Part shown: positions 1 to 8,695 of the stretch, in pieces
Position numbering within the stretch: the stretch's first letter is position 1
Layout of the letters: every line of letters starts with the position of its first letter
Assembly: GCA_017617475.1 (NCBI GenBank)
Contig: JAFZWC010000067.1
Coordinates: 1-16,947, forward strand
Reading direction: 5' to 3'
DNA length: 16,947 bases
Origin: Bacteroidales bacterium
GTDB taxonomy: Bacteria > Bacteroidota > Bacteroidia > Bacteroidales > UBA932
Position numbers and translations under genes: made by a program
The notes under the pieces: model-generated
What the model was told of the DNA's origin: nothing
Seen by the model: the letters and a program-made list of their open reading frames with translations, nothing else
Databases searched by the model: none

Positions 1-1190
<1,190 letters not shown>

Positions 1191-1233
1191 TTCCGGCGTG
1201 GACGCAAACGTTTGTAAATTAAACACATAAGTG

Positions 1234-1275
1234 AATACCCCTGGGCAAAATAACCCGGGGGTATTTGTTTATTTC
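1234..1275 (+). terminator. Rho-independent terminator of groEL
   Basis: A 12-bp stem with one G-T pair (1234-1245 against 1254-1265) closes an 8-base loop and is followed by the T-rich run TGTTTATTT. It begins 43 bases after the groEL stop codon. Confidence 0.9.
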
Positions 1276-1318
1276 ATTAAATATCAGAAACATCCGTCCA
1301 CGGCTACCATATTTTTTG

Positions 1319-1326
1319 TATCTTTG
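1319..1326 (+). promoter_or_regulatory. Bacteroidota -7 box for the DUF3737 gene
   Basis: TATCTTTG fits TAnnTTTG. No good TTG is found 19-21 bp upstream, so the -33 half is weak. Only 7 bases separate the box from the ATG at 1334, so the transcript would start at or within a few bases of the start codon. Confidence 0.5.
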
Positions 1327-1333
1327 TTTGTTT

Positions 1334-2173
1334 ATGGAACTTATCAAAGACCAATACTTCGAGGGAGAGCGTCCCCTGTATGCCCGGCGGCAAGGACTGA
1401 GGCTGGAAAACGTGGTCATCGGCCCCGGGGAATCGGCCCTGAAAGAGGGGGCCGACATTGAAGCCGTGCGCTGCGAGTTCAAGGGCAAATACCCCTTCTG
1501 GGAGTGTGACGGATTCATCATCCGGGACTGCATTTTCCGGGAAGGCGCCCGCGCCGCCCTTTGGTACACGCGCCACTGCAAAATGTACGACACGCTGGTA
1601 GAGGCCCCCAAGATGTTCCGCCGCATCACGGACACCCGCCTGGAGAACGTCCGCCTTACCAACGCCCTGGAAACCTTCTGGGACTGCGACGGCGTGGTAA
1701 TGCGGAATGTAGAGGCCCAGAAGGCCGATTACATCTTCATGCACACGGACAACATTGACATAGACAACTTCCGGCTGCAGGGCAACTACTCCTTCCAGTA
1801 CTCCAGGAACGTGGTTATCCGCAACTCGGACCTGGACACCAAGGACGCCTTCTGGGAGAGCGAGAACATAACCGTGTACGACTCCCGCATCCAGGGCGAA
1901 TTCCTGGGGTGGTATGCCAAGAACCTGCGCCTGGTGAACTGCCACATTGGCGGCACGCAGCCCCTGTGCTACTGCGAAAACCTTGTACTGGAGAACTGCA
2001 CCTTCGAGCCCGACGCCGACCTCGCCTTCGAGTACAGCAGCGTCCAGGCCACCGTCAGGGGCAACATCCATTCCGTGAAGAACCCACGCAGCGGCCACAT
2101 CAAGGCCGACAGCATAGGACAGATAATTCTGGACCAGAATATAAAGAAACCGGCAAACTGCATAATTGAATGA
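1334..2173 (+). CDS. DUF3737 family protein, predicted right-handed beta-helix
   Basis: A 279-residue protein matching the DUF3737 family over its whole length; the function of the family is not known. The visible pattern is a tandem series of about 20-residue coils of the type F/Y-W-x-C/S-x-x-[IV]-x-[IV]-x-[DN]-[CS]-x-[IF], for example at 53-68, 115-128, 173-187, 192-205 and 211-224, which predicts a parallel beta-helix. The N-terminal LIKDQYFEGERPLYARR and the LWYTRHCKMYDTLVEAPKMFRR and DAFWESENITVYDSRIQGE segments are typical of the family. No signal peptide or membrane segment is seen, so it is probably cytoplasmic. An upstream in-frame ATG at 1265 is rejected because it lies in the terminator and would add a non-family extension; 1334 gives the canonical Met-x-Leu-Ile start. 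There is no Shine-Dalgarno site. Confidence 0.88.
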   Translation: MELIKDQYFEGERPLYARRQGLRLENVVIGPGESALKEGADIEAVRCEFKGKYPFWECDGFIIRDCIFREGARAALWYTRHCKMYDTLVEAPKMFRRITDTRLENVRLTNALETFWDCDGVVMRNVEAQKADYIFMHTDNIDIDNFRLQGNYSFQYSRNVVIRNSDLDTKDAFWESENITVYDSRIQGEFLGWYAKNLRLVNCHIGGTQPLCYCENLVLENCTFEPDADLAFEYSSVQATVRGNIHSVKNPRSGHIKADSIGQIILDQNIKKPANCIIE

Positions 2174-2174
2174 G

Positions 2175-2352
2175 CAGATGGACTTACAGTCCGGGGGGCT
2201 TGTCCACCCCCGGACAAGTATAGGGGGAGGGGCCCGCAGATTTTTGGATATTATCGGAGGAAGCTTGCTTCCGGAGAAAATGTCCAAAAAGCGGTGGGAG
2301 GGGCCGGAGTGAGCGAAGCGAACGGAGTCCCCCCGGACTGTAAGTCCATCTG
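2175..2352. repeat. 178-bp palindromic (MITE-like) intergenic element
   Basis: The element is bounded by perfect 24-bp inverted repeats (2175-2198 and 2329-2352). Inside the left arm is a nested 9-bp stem (GTCCGGGGG at 2189-2197 with CCCCCGGAC at 2207-2215). The middle has a second nested palindrome, TTTTTGGA at 2241-2248 with TCCAAAAA at 2283-2290, enclosing GGAAGC-TT-GCTTCC at 2259-2272. The core GAGCGAAGCGAA (2311-2322) recurs in the repeats inside pbpC. It fills nearly the whole gap between the DUF3737 and aminotransferase genes. No coding sequence is seen in it. It is likely a non-autonomous element or a REP/REPIN-type repeat; it could also act as a transcript-processing or termination structure. 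Confidence 0.85.
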
Positions 2353-2369
2353 TTCAAAAGACATAGACT

Positions 2370-3545
2370 ATGAAATACAACTTTGACCAATGCCCCGACA
2401 GAAGGGGAACCGAGAGCGTGAAATGGGACCTGTATCCCGGTACGCTGCCCATGTGGGTGGCCGATATGGACTTCCGCATAGCCCCCGAAATCCAGGAGGC
2501 CCTGCAGAAGAGGCTGGACCACGGCGTCTTCGGCTATGAGCTCATTCCCGACAACTACTTCCAGGTCATGAGCCAATGGTTTGCCTCCCGCCACGGCTGG
2601 GAAGGCATCGGCAGAGAAAACATCGTTCCCACCACCGGGGTTATTGCCGCGTACAGCGCCGCCATCAAGGCCATGACCGTTCCCGGCGACAACGTGCTGG
2701 TGATGACGCCCTGCTACAACGCCTTCTTCCCCGCCATCCGCAACAACAAATGCGGCCAGCTGGTGAGCCCCCTGAAGTTTGACGGCAAGCATTTCATAGT
2801 GGACTGGGACGACTTCGAGGCCAAATGCGCACAGGCCAAGGTATTCCTCCTTTGCAACCCCCACAACCCCGTGGGCCGCGTATGGACGCGCGAAGAGCTG
2901 CTGCTGATGGCCGAAATCTGCCGCCGCAACAACGTATTCGTAGTCTCCGACGAGATTCACTGCGAACTCACCTACCCCGGCCACGACTACACCCCCTGGG
3001 CCACCCTGCCGGAGCAGTACGTGAAGAACTCCGTCTCCTGCATCTCGCCCACCAAGGCCTTCAACATTGCCGGCATCCAGATAGCCAATCTCTTTGCGGC
3101 CGATGCAGACATCCTGGCCAAGATGGACCGCGCCATCAACGACAACGAATGCTGCGACGTGAACGTATTCGGCGTCACGGCCCTGCAAGCCGCCTACGAA
3201 AAGGGCGGTCCCTGGCTGGACCAGCTGCGCAACTACCTGTACCACAACGCCCGCACGGTGTGCTGCTTCCTGGAAGACGAGATGCCGGAAGTCATTTGCC
3301 CGCCGCTGGAAGGCACCTACCTCATGTGGCTGGACTGCCGCTGCGCCCTCAAGGCCGGCGAGCCCCTGGAAGGCTTCTCGGAGCGCCTGGCCAATCATCT
3401 TAGAGAAAAACACGGGCTGGTGCTCAGCACCGGCACCATCTACGGCGCCGCCGGCGAAGGTTTCGAGCGCCTGAACATAGCCTGCCCCCGCACCCGTCTG
3501 CTGGACGGCCTCACCCGACTCAAAGAAGGACTAAAATCATACTAA
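2370..3545 (+). CDS. MalY/PatB-type PLP-dependent aminotransferase / C-S lyase
   Basis: A 391-residue fold-type I PLP enzyme of the MalY/PatB subgroup, whose members cleave cystathionine or cysteine conjugates (beta C-S lyase, giving pyruvate, ammonia and a thiol) and sometimes transaminate. The length is typical. Visible signatures: LPMWVADMDF (26-35) near the N-terminus, CNPHNPVGR (162-170) with the PLP-contacting Asn, SDEIH (193-197) with the Asp that binds the pyridine nitrogen, SPTKAFNIAG (226-235) with the Schiff-base Lys229, and ERLNIACPR (366-374) with the Arg expected to bind the substrate carboxylate. It is cytoplasmic. The start has no Shine-Dalgarno site, as is usual here. It lies 17 bases after the palindromic element and 11 bases before the macroglobulin gene, so co-transcription with that gene is likely. 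Exact substrate cannot be read from sequence. Confidence 0.92.
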   Translation: MKYNFDQCPDRRGTESVKWDLYPGTLPMWVADMDFRIAPEIQEALQKRLDHGVFGYELIPDNYFQVMSQWFASRHGWEGIGRENIVPTTGVIAAYSAAIKAMTVPGDNVLVMTPCYNAFFPAIRNNKCGQLVSPLKFDGKHFIVDWDDFEAKCAQAKVFLLCNPHNPVGRVWTREELLLMAEICRRNNVFVVSDEIHCELTYPGHDYTPWATLPEQYVKNSVSCISPTKAFNIAGIQIANLFAADADILAKMDRAINDNECCDVNVFGVTALQAAYEKGGPWLDQLRNYLYHNARTVCCFLEDEMPEVICPPLEGTYLMWLDCRCALKAGEPLEGFSERLANHLREKHGLVLSTGTIYGAAGEGFERLNIACPRTRLLDGLTRLKEGLKSY

Positions 3546-3556
3546 ATACTAAAACC

Positions 3557-6500
3557 ATGCGTAAGTTCTTTATGCTCCTGGCCGCAGCGGCGGCCATGGT
3601 GGCCTGCGGGCCCAAGAAAACAGCCGTGGTAACCACGCCATCGGCCCAGGATTTTGCCCAGTATGTGAAGGCATACACCGGCGGCATTGTGGGAGAGGAC
3701 GCCGTCCTCAGGATTGAACTCACCCAGGATGCCACGGCGCAGCCCACCGAGGGTCTGTTCAACATCAAACCCAAGGTGGAAGGCACCACGCAGTGGATCA
3801 ACGCATCCACCGTTTCCTTCACCCCCGCCGCCTGGAAGGCAGGGCAAACATACAGCGTGAGCTTCGCGCTGGACAAGGTTTGCGACAGCGCCCCGGAGGA
3901 CCCGTTTACCTTCGGCCTGGCCGTACGCGGCAAAGGAGAAGAGGCCCAGGAGGCCGATGAGCCCGACAACGGCCGTCCCTTCCGCGTGGTGAAAGCCGTC
4001 CTGCGGGAGAACGTGGTGGAAGTGAACCTCTCCAAGGAACCCGCCAACGCCAACGTTAAGGGCCTGGTGGAACTGGAAGGCGCCGCCCGCAGCTATGTGC
4101 AGGTAGAGGAAAAGCTCCTGAAAGTGCATTTCGAGGGCATGAAAGGCGACCTGGTGCTCACCCTGGACAAGAACCTGAAGGATGCCGACGGCAATACCCT
4201 GGGCGACAGCTTCGTGCGCAACTTCACGGCCAACGAGCCCAAGCCGGCCGTGGAACTGCTGGTTGACGGCAACATCCTGCCCGACAAAGACCAGCTCATC
4301 CTCCCCTTCCGCGCCGTTAACCTGAGCGCCGTGGAAGTACGCGTAATCAAGATTTACGAAAAGAATGTCCTGAGCTTCCTGCAGGAGAACGAACTGGGCG
4401 AGAGCGGAAGCCTGCGCCGCTGCGGCCGCCTGGTATGGCGCGGCGACGTTCCGCTGGACGCTTCCAAGAACCTGCACCAGTGGAACACCCATTCCATCGA
4501 CCTGAGCGGTCTGGTGAAGCAGGAGCCCGGTGCCATTTACCGCATTCGTCTGAGCTTCCGCCTGGACCAGAGTCTCTACGGCGGCAAGCAGCCCATCCTG
4601 AGCACGCAGGCCCCTACCGGCAAGCCCACTGTGGAAGACGAAGAAACCTGGGACACCCCCAATCCCTACTACTGGGACAACGACTACGACTGGTCCACCT
4701 ACAACTGGGACGAGAGTGACGACCCCTCCAAGCCGTCCTTCTACATGGAAAGCGGCCGCTTCCCGTATGCCCAGATCCTGGCCAGCGACCTGGGCCTTCT
4801 GGCCGAGTATGCCGGCGGTAACACCCTCTGGGTGGCCGCCACCGACCTCCTGAGCGCTAAGCCGGTTTCCGGCGTGAGCCTGGAAGTATTTGACTATCAG
4901 CTGCAGAGCATTGCCACCGGCAAGACGGACGGCAAGGGTCTGGCCAGCCTGACCGTGGCCCGCAAGCCTTTCGCCGTGGTGGCCAAGGCCGGCGGCAGTA
5001 CCTCCTATCTGAAGGTTAACAGCGGTAACGAGCGTTCCCTGAGCCGCTTTGACGTGGGCGGAGAAACCGTTCAGCAGGGCATCAAGGGCTTCGTGTACGG
5101 CGAGCGCGGCGTATGGAGACCCGGCGACACCATGCACCTGACCCTCATCCTCCAGGACAAGGGCAAGAACCTGCCCGAGGGCCATCCCGCCACCCTGGAA
5201 GTGTACACCCCGGAAGGTCAGTTCTACACCCGTCAGGTGCACAAGGGCACCGACGGCTTCTACAGCTACGACGTAACCACCAAGGCCGATGACCCCACCG
5301 GCTACTGGAACGCCTACTTCAAGGTGGGCGGCAGCACCTTCCACAAGACGCTGCACGTAGAGACCGTGAAGCCCAACCGCCTCAAGGTAACCACCGCCTA
5401 TCCCGAAATGCTGCAGGCCGGGCAGGTGATCCCCGTGCGGGTAGCCGCCTCCTGGCTGGCCGGCGGCAGCGCTGCCGACTGCGCCGTCCGCGCCGAGATG
5501 ACCCTCCGCAAGGCCAACATCCCCTTCAAGGGCTTCGAGAAATACAGCTTCTACGACCCCGCATCGCAGTTCTCATCGGCCGAGCATATTCTTTATAAGT
5601 CCCGCACCGACGGTACGGGCAACGCCTCCGTTCAGGTGAAATTCCCCGTTACCGAAGGCGCTCCCGGCCTGTTGCAGGCCTTTGTGGTGACCAGCGTGGA
5701 AGAACCCGGCGGTGACGAGAGCTTCACCACCGAAACCCTTCCCTACTCCCCTTACAGCGCCTACGTGGGCATCAAGGTTCCGGACGGAGACTTCCTGGAG
5801 ACCGACAAGGACCAGCCCATCAAGCTGGCCGTGGTGGATGCCCTGGGCAACCGTGTCAAGGGCCATAAGGTAGAATATGCCGTGTTCAAGACCGGCTGGA
5901 ACTGGTGGTGGGACAATCCGGGCGGCGACCTGGATGCCTATGTGAACGGCAGCTCCGTGGAGAAGATTGCCTCCGGCACCCTTACCTCCGGCGCCAACGA
6001 CGACACCGGCTTCCGCATCCGTGTGGACTATCCCGATTGGGGCCGTTACCTCATCCTGGCCCGGGACAAGACCTCCGGCCACACCAGCGGCCGCTTTGTG
6101 ACCATTGACTGGCCCGACTTCCGCGGCCGTGCCAACCGCCGTGATCCGGAATCCCTGACCATGATCACCTTCTCTACCGACAAGCCTTCCTACCAGGCCG
6201 GAGAGAAAGCCACCGTGTATCTTCCTGCCGCCAAGGGCGGTCAGGCCCTGGTTTCCCTGGAGAATGCCGGTACCGTGCTCAAGCGCGAATGGGTGTCCCT
6301 CTCCGACAAGGATACTCCTTATAACTTTACCGTAGAGCCCGAGATGGCTCCCAACATTTACGTACACGTGACGCTGGTTCAGCCTTACGGCAGCACGCAG
6401 AATGACCTCCCGCTTCGCCTGTACGGCGTACAGCGCGTGAAGGTGGAGAATCCGGCCTCCCATCTGGAGCCCGTGGTAACCCTGCCGCAGGTGCTGCATC

Positions 6501-8656
6501 CCGACGAGGAATTCACCGTGAAGGTGAGCGAGAAGGGCGGCAAGCCCATGACCTACACCCTGGCCATTGTGGATGAGGGTCTGCTGGATCTGACCGCCTT
6601 CAAGACCCCGGATCCCTGGAACCACATGTACAAACCCGAAGCCCTGGGCGTAAGCACCTGGGACCTGTACGACCAGGTGATCGGCGCATTCAGCGGCAAA
6701 TTCTCCCCGCTGGCTTCCATCGGCGGTGACCAGGAGAACGTTGTAAGCGCCCGCAAGGACAACCGCTTCAACCCCGTGGTGCTGTTCCAGCAGCCGCGCA
6801 CCGTCACCAAGGGAACTGACGAGGTCAAACTTACCATCCCCGCCTACGTGGGCAGTGTCCGCGTAATGGTGGTGGCCGGCCACGACGGTGCCTTCGGCAG
6901 TGCCGACAAGACCGTCCCCGTGCAGAATCCGCTCATGCTGGTGACCACCCTGCCGCGCGTGCTGGGCATCAATGAAGAGACCGCCATCCCCGTGAACGTG
7001 TTCGCCATGGAGGACGGCGTGAAGGAAGCCAACGTTTCCGTAAAGGTGGACGGCCCCGTGAGCCTTACCGGCGACGCTTCCAAGAAGCTCACCTTCGCCG
7101 CCAAGGGCGACCAGCTGGTGACCTTCGGCCTCAAGGCCACCGACAAGGAAGGCGTGGCCCACATTACCGTAGAGGCATCCGGAAGCGGCCACAAGGCCTC
7201 CGAGACCATTGCCCTCACCGTGCGCAATCCCCAGCCGGAGATTGTGACCATCGAGCGCTTCATCCTGCAGCCCGGCGAGTCCCGTCAGGCCGGCGCAGGC
7301 ACCCTTCAGCTGGCCGGCTATCCGGCTCCCGACGCCCGTGCATGGTTCCTGAACATGAAGAACTATGCCTACGAATGCGGCGAGCAGCTGAGCTCCCGCG
7401 GCCTTACCCTGGTGAGCCTGCTGCCGCTTCTGAATGAAGAAGACGCTGCAGCCGCCAAGGAACTCATTCCTACGCTCATTTCCAAGCTCTATGGCCGGCA
7501 GAATGCCGACGGCGGTTTCGCCTACTGGAGCGGCGGCAAGAGCGACACCTGGGTGAGCTCCATGGCCGGTCACTTCCTCACCGAGGCCTCCAAGGCCGGC
7601 TTCGAGGTGAACGGCGGCGTGCTCAAGAACTGGAAGGCCTATCAGCAGAAGATGAGCCAGGTGTTCCGCGTGGCGGGCAGCAGCGTCTTCAGCACCCTGG
7701 ACGAGGCCTACAGACTCTACTCCCTGGCCGATGCCGGCGCTTCCCAGCTCTCTTCCATGAACCGCCTCAAGGAGGCGGCCGATATGGGCGACCGCGCCCG
7801 CTGGATGCTGGCCGCAGCCTATGCCCTGAGCGGCAAGACCAACCTGGGCGAGGGACTCATCGAGAGCATCGGCAAGGACTTCCCGGAATACGATCCTTAC
7901 AACATTACCTATGGCACCGGCTTCCGTGACAAGATGGTAGCCCTGGACGCCCTGGCCCTGTGCGGACGCATCAACGAGGCGCTGGAAGTGGCCGCCGAAC
8001 CCGCCGACCGCTGGCTCAGCACCCAGGAGACCGCCTTCGCCGCCGTGGCCTACAAGCACCTGCTGGACAAGGTGCCCACCACCTCCATCAAGGCCACCGT
8101 GGGCGGCCAGGAAGTGAAGGCCGACAAGGGTCTGGCCAGCTGCGTGGTGGCTGAGACCGCCGCCGTGAAGAACCTCTCTGAAGGCCCGCTGCACGGCACC
8201 CTGGTGAAGACCGCCCGTACCGGCGTGCGCACCGCCACCTCCAACGGCCTCAAGCTGGAAATCAAGTACGTGTCGGCCGAGACCGGCGCCACCGTGAACC
8301 CCGCCTCCCTGCCTCAGGGAACCCGTTTCCAGGCCATCATCAGGGTAAGTAACATTTCTACGCTGAAGGGTTACGAGAACCTGGCCCTGAACTTCCCCGT
8401 GGCCTCCGGCTGGGAAATCCAGAACGAGCGCCTCACCGGCGGAGCCTCCGACGACGGATACGACTTCAAGGACATCCGCGACGACCGCGTGAACTGGTTC
8501 TTCGGCCTGCCCGCCGGCCGCAGCAAGACCTTCACCGTGCAGCTGCGTGCTGCCTATGAGGGCCGCTACATGCTGCCGTCCACCGTGGCCGAGGCCATGT
8601 ACGAGCCCGCCGTCCAGGCCGCCAGCGCCTCCGGCATTGCGGTGGTGACCAAGTAA
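3557..8656 (+). CDS. Bacterial alpha-2-macroglobulin lipoprotein with thioester
   Basis: A 1,699-residue periplasmic, lipid-anchored protease inhibitor of the alpha-2-macroglobulin family. The N-terminus is a lipoprotein signal with lipobox MVAC (Cys17 lipidated). A macroglobulin MG2-like domain lies at about 508-612 (GFVYGERGVWRPGD). The bait-region domain is at about 860-985 (FSTDKPSYQAGEKATVYLP), the A2M core domain at about 1075-1165 (TKGTDEVKLTIPAYVGSVRV), the helical thioester domain at about 1260-1540, and a C-terminal beta domain at about 1557-1697. The thioester motif is intact: CGEQ at 1274-1277, followed by LSSRG, so Cys1274 and Gln1277 can form the reactive bond that covalently traps proteases. 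A stretch at 363-396 is unusually rich in Trp, Tyr and Asp. pbpC follows after 23 bases, the conserved pairing described for E. coli yfhM-pbpC, which suggests wall repair and protease defence after envelope breach. Confidence 0.95.
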   Translation: MRKFFMLLAAAAAMVACGPKKTAVVTTPSAQDFAQYVKAYTGGIVGEDAVLRIELTQDATAQPTEGLFNIKPKVEGTTQWINASTVSFTPAAWKAGQTYSVSFALDKVCDSAPEDPFTFGLAVRGKGEEAQEADEPDNGRPFRVVKAVLRENVVEVNLSKEPANANVKGLVELEGAARSYVQVEEKLLKVHFEGMKGDLVLTLDKNLKDADGNTLGDSFVRNFTANEPKPAVELLVDGNILPDKDQLILPFRAVNLSAVEVRVIKIYEKNVLSFLQENELGESGSLRRCGRLVWRGDVPLDASKNLHQWNTHSIDLSGLVKQEPGAIYRIRLSFRLDQSLYGGKQPILSTQAPTGKPTVEDEETWDTPNPYYWDNDYDWSTYNWDESDDPSKPSFYMESGRFPYAQILASDLGLLAEYAGGNTLWVAATDLLSAKPVSGVSLEVFDYQLQSIATGKTDGKGLASLTVARKPFAVVAKAGGSTSYLKVNSGNERSLSRFDVGGETVQQGIKGFVYGERGVWRPGDTMHLTLILQDKGKNLPEGHPATLEVYTPEGQFYTRQVHKGTDGFYSYDVTTKADDPTGYWNAYFKVGGSTFHKTLHVETVKPNRLKVTTAYPEMLQAGQVIPVRVAASWLAGGSAADCAVRAEMTLRKANIPFKGFEKYSFYDPASQFSSAEHILYKSRTDGTGNASVQVKFPVTEGAPGLLQAFVVTSVEEPGGDESFTTETLPYSPYSAYVGIKVPDGDFLETDKDQPIKLAVVDALGNRVKGHKVEYAVFKTGWNWWWDNPGGDLDAYVNGSSVEKIASGTLTSGANDDTGFRIRVDYPDWGRYLILARDKTSGHTSGRFVTIDWPDFRGRANRRDPESLTMITFSTDKPSYQAGEKATVYLPAAKGGQALVSLENAGTVLKREWVSLSDKDTPYNFTVEPEMAPNIYVHVTLVQPYGSTQNDLPLRLYGVQRVKVENPASHLEPVVTLPQVLHPDEEFTVKVSEKGGKPMTYTLAIVDEGLLDLTAFKTPDPWNHMYKPEALGVSTWDLYDQVIGAFSGKFSPLASIGGDQENVVSARKDNRFNPVVLFQQPRTVTKGTDEVKLTIPAYVGSVRVMVVAGHDGAFGSADKTVPVQNPLMLVTTLPRVLGINEETAIPVNVFAMEDGVKEANVSVKVDGPVSLTGDASKKLTFAAKGDQLVTFGLKATDKEGVAHITVEASGSGHKASETIALTVRNPQPEIVTIERFILQPGESRQAGAGTLQLAGYPAPDARAWFLNMKNYAYECGEQLSSRGLTLVSLLPLLNEEDAAAAKELIPTLISKLYGRQNADGGFAYWSGGKSDTWVSSMAGHFLTEASKAGFEVNGGVLKNWKAYQQKMSQVFRVAGSSVFSTLDEAYRLYSLADAGASQLSSMNRLKEAADMGDRARWMLAAAYALSGKTNLGEGLIESIGKDFPEYDPYNITYGTGFRDKMVALDALALCGRINEALEVAAEPADRWLSTQETAFAAVAYKHLLDKVPTTSIKATVGGQEVKADKGLASCVVAETAAVKNLSEGPLHGTLVKTARTGVRTATSNGLKLEIKYVSAETGATVNPASLPQGTRFQAIIRVSNISTLKGYENLALNFPVASGWEIQNERLTGGASDDGYDFKDIRDDRVNWFFGLPAGRSKTFTVQLRAAYEGRYMLPSTVAEAMYEPAVQAASASGIAVVTK

Positions 8657-8662
8657 GATTTT

Positions 8663-8695
8663 GTCATTCTGAGGAGCGTATGCGACGAAGAATCT
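8663..8695. repeat. Short palindromic repeat overlapping the pbpC start
   Basis: ATTCT (8666-8670) and AGAAT (8689-8693) close an imperfect palindrome. GTCATTCTGAG (8663-8673) and CGAAGAATCT (8686-8695) are identical to the two ends of the copy at 10094-10119 inside pbpC, so this is the same repeat family. The repeat contains GAGGAG, the pbpC ATG and the first five codons. Confidence 0.75.

Noticed and set aside
1265..1333. Upstream in-frame ATG extending the DUF3737 protein by 23 residues
   Set aside because: It overlaps the groEL terminator, lies before the -7 box, and the added residues do not fit the family start.
3542..5356. Long open frame of about 600 codons on the minus strand opposite the macroglobulin gene
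   Set aside because: The protein is low in complexity (Gly, Val, Ala, His-rich), matches no family, and mirrors a certain gene. Such frames arise from G+C-rich codon use on the other strand.
5573..8194. Open frame of 873 codons on the minus strand
   Set aside because: Same reason: it is the antisense shadow of the macroglobulin gene, with repetitive Gly-His-Val composition.
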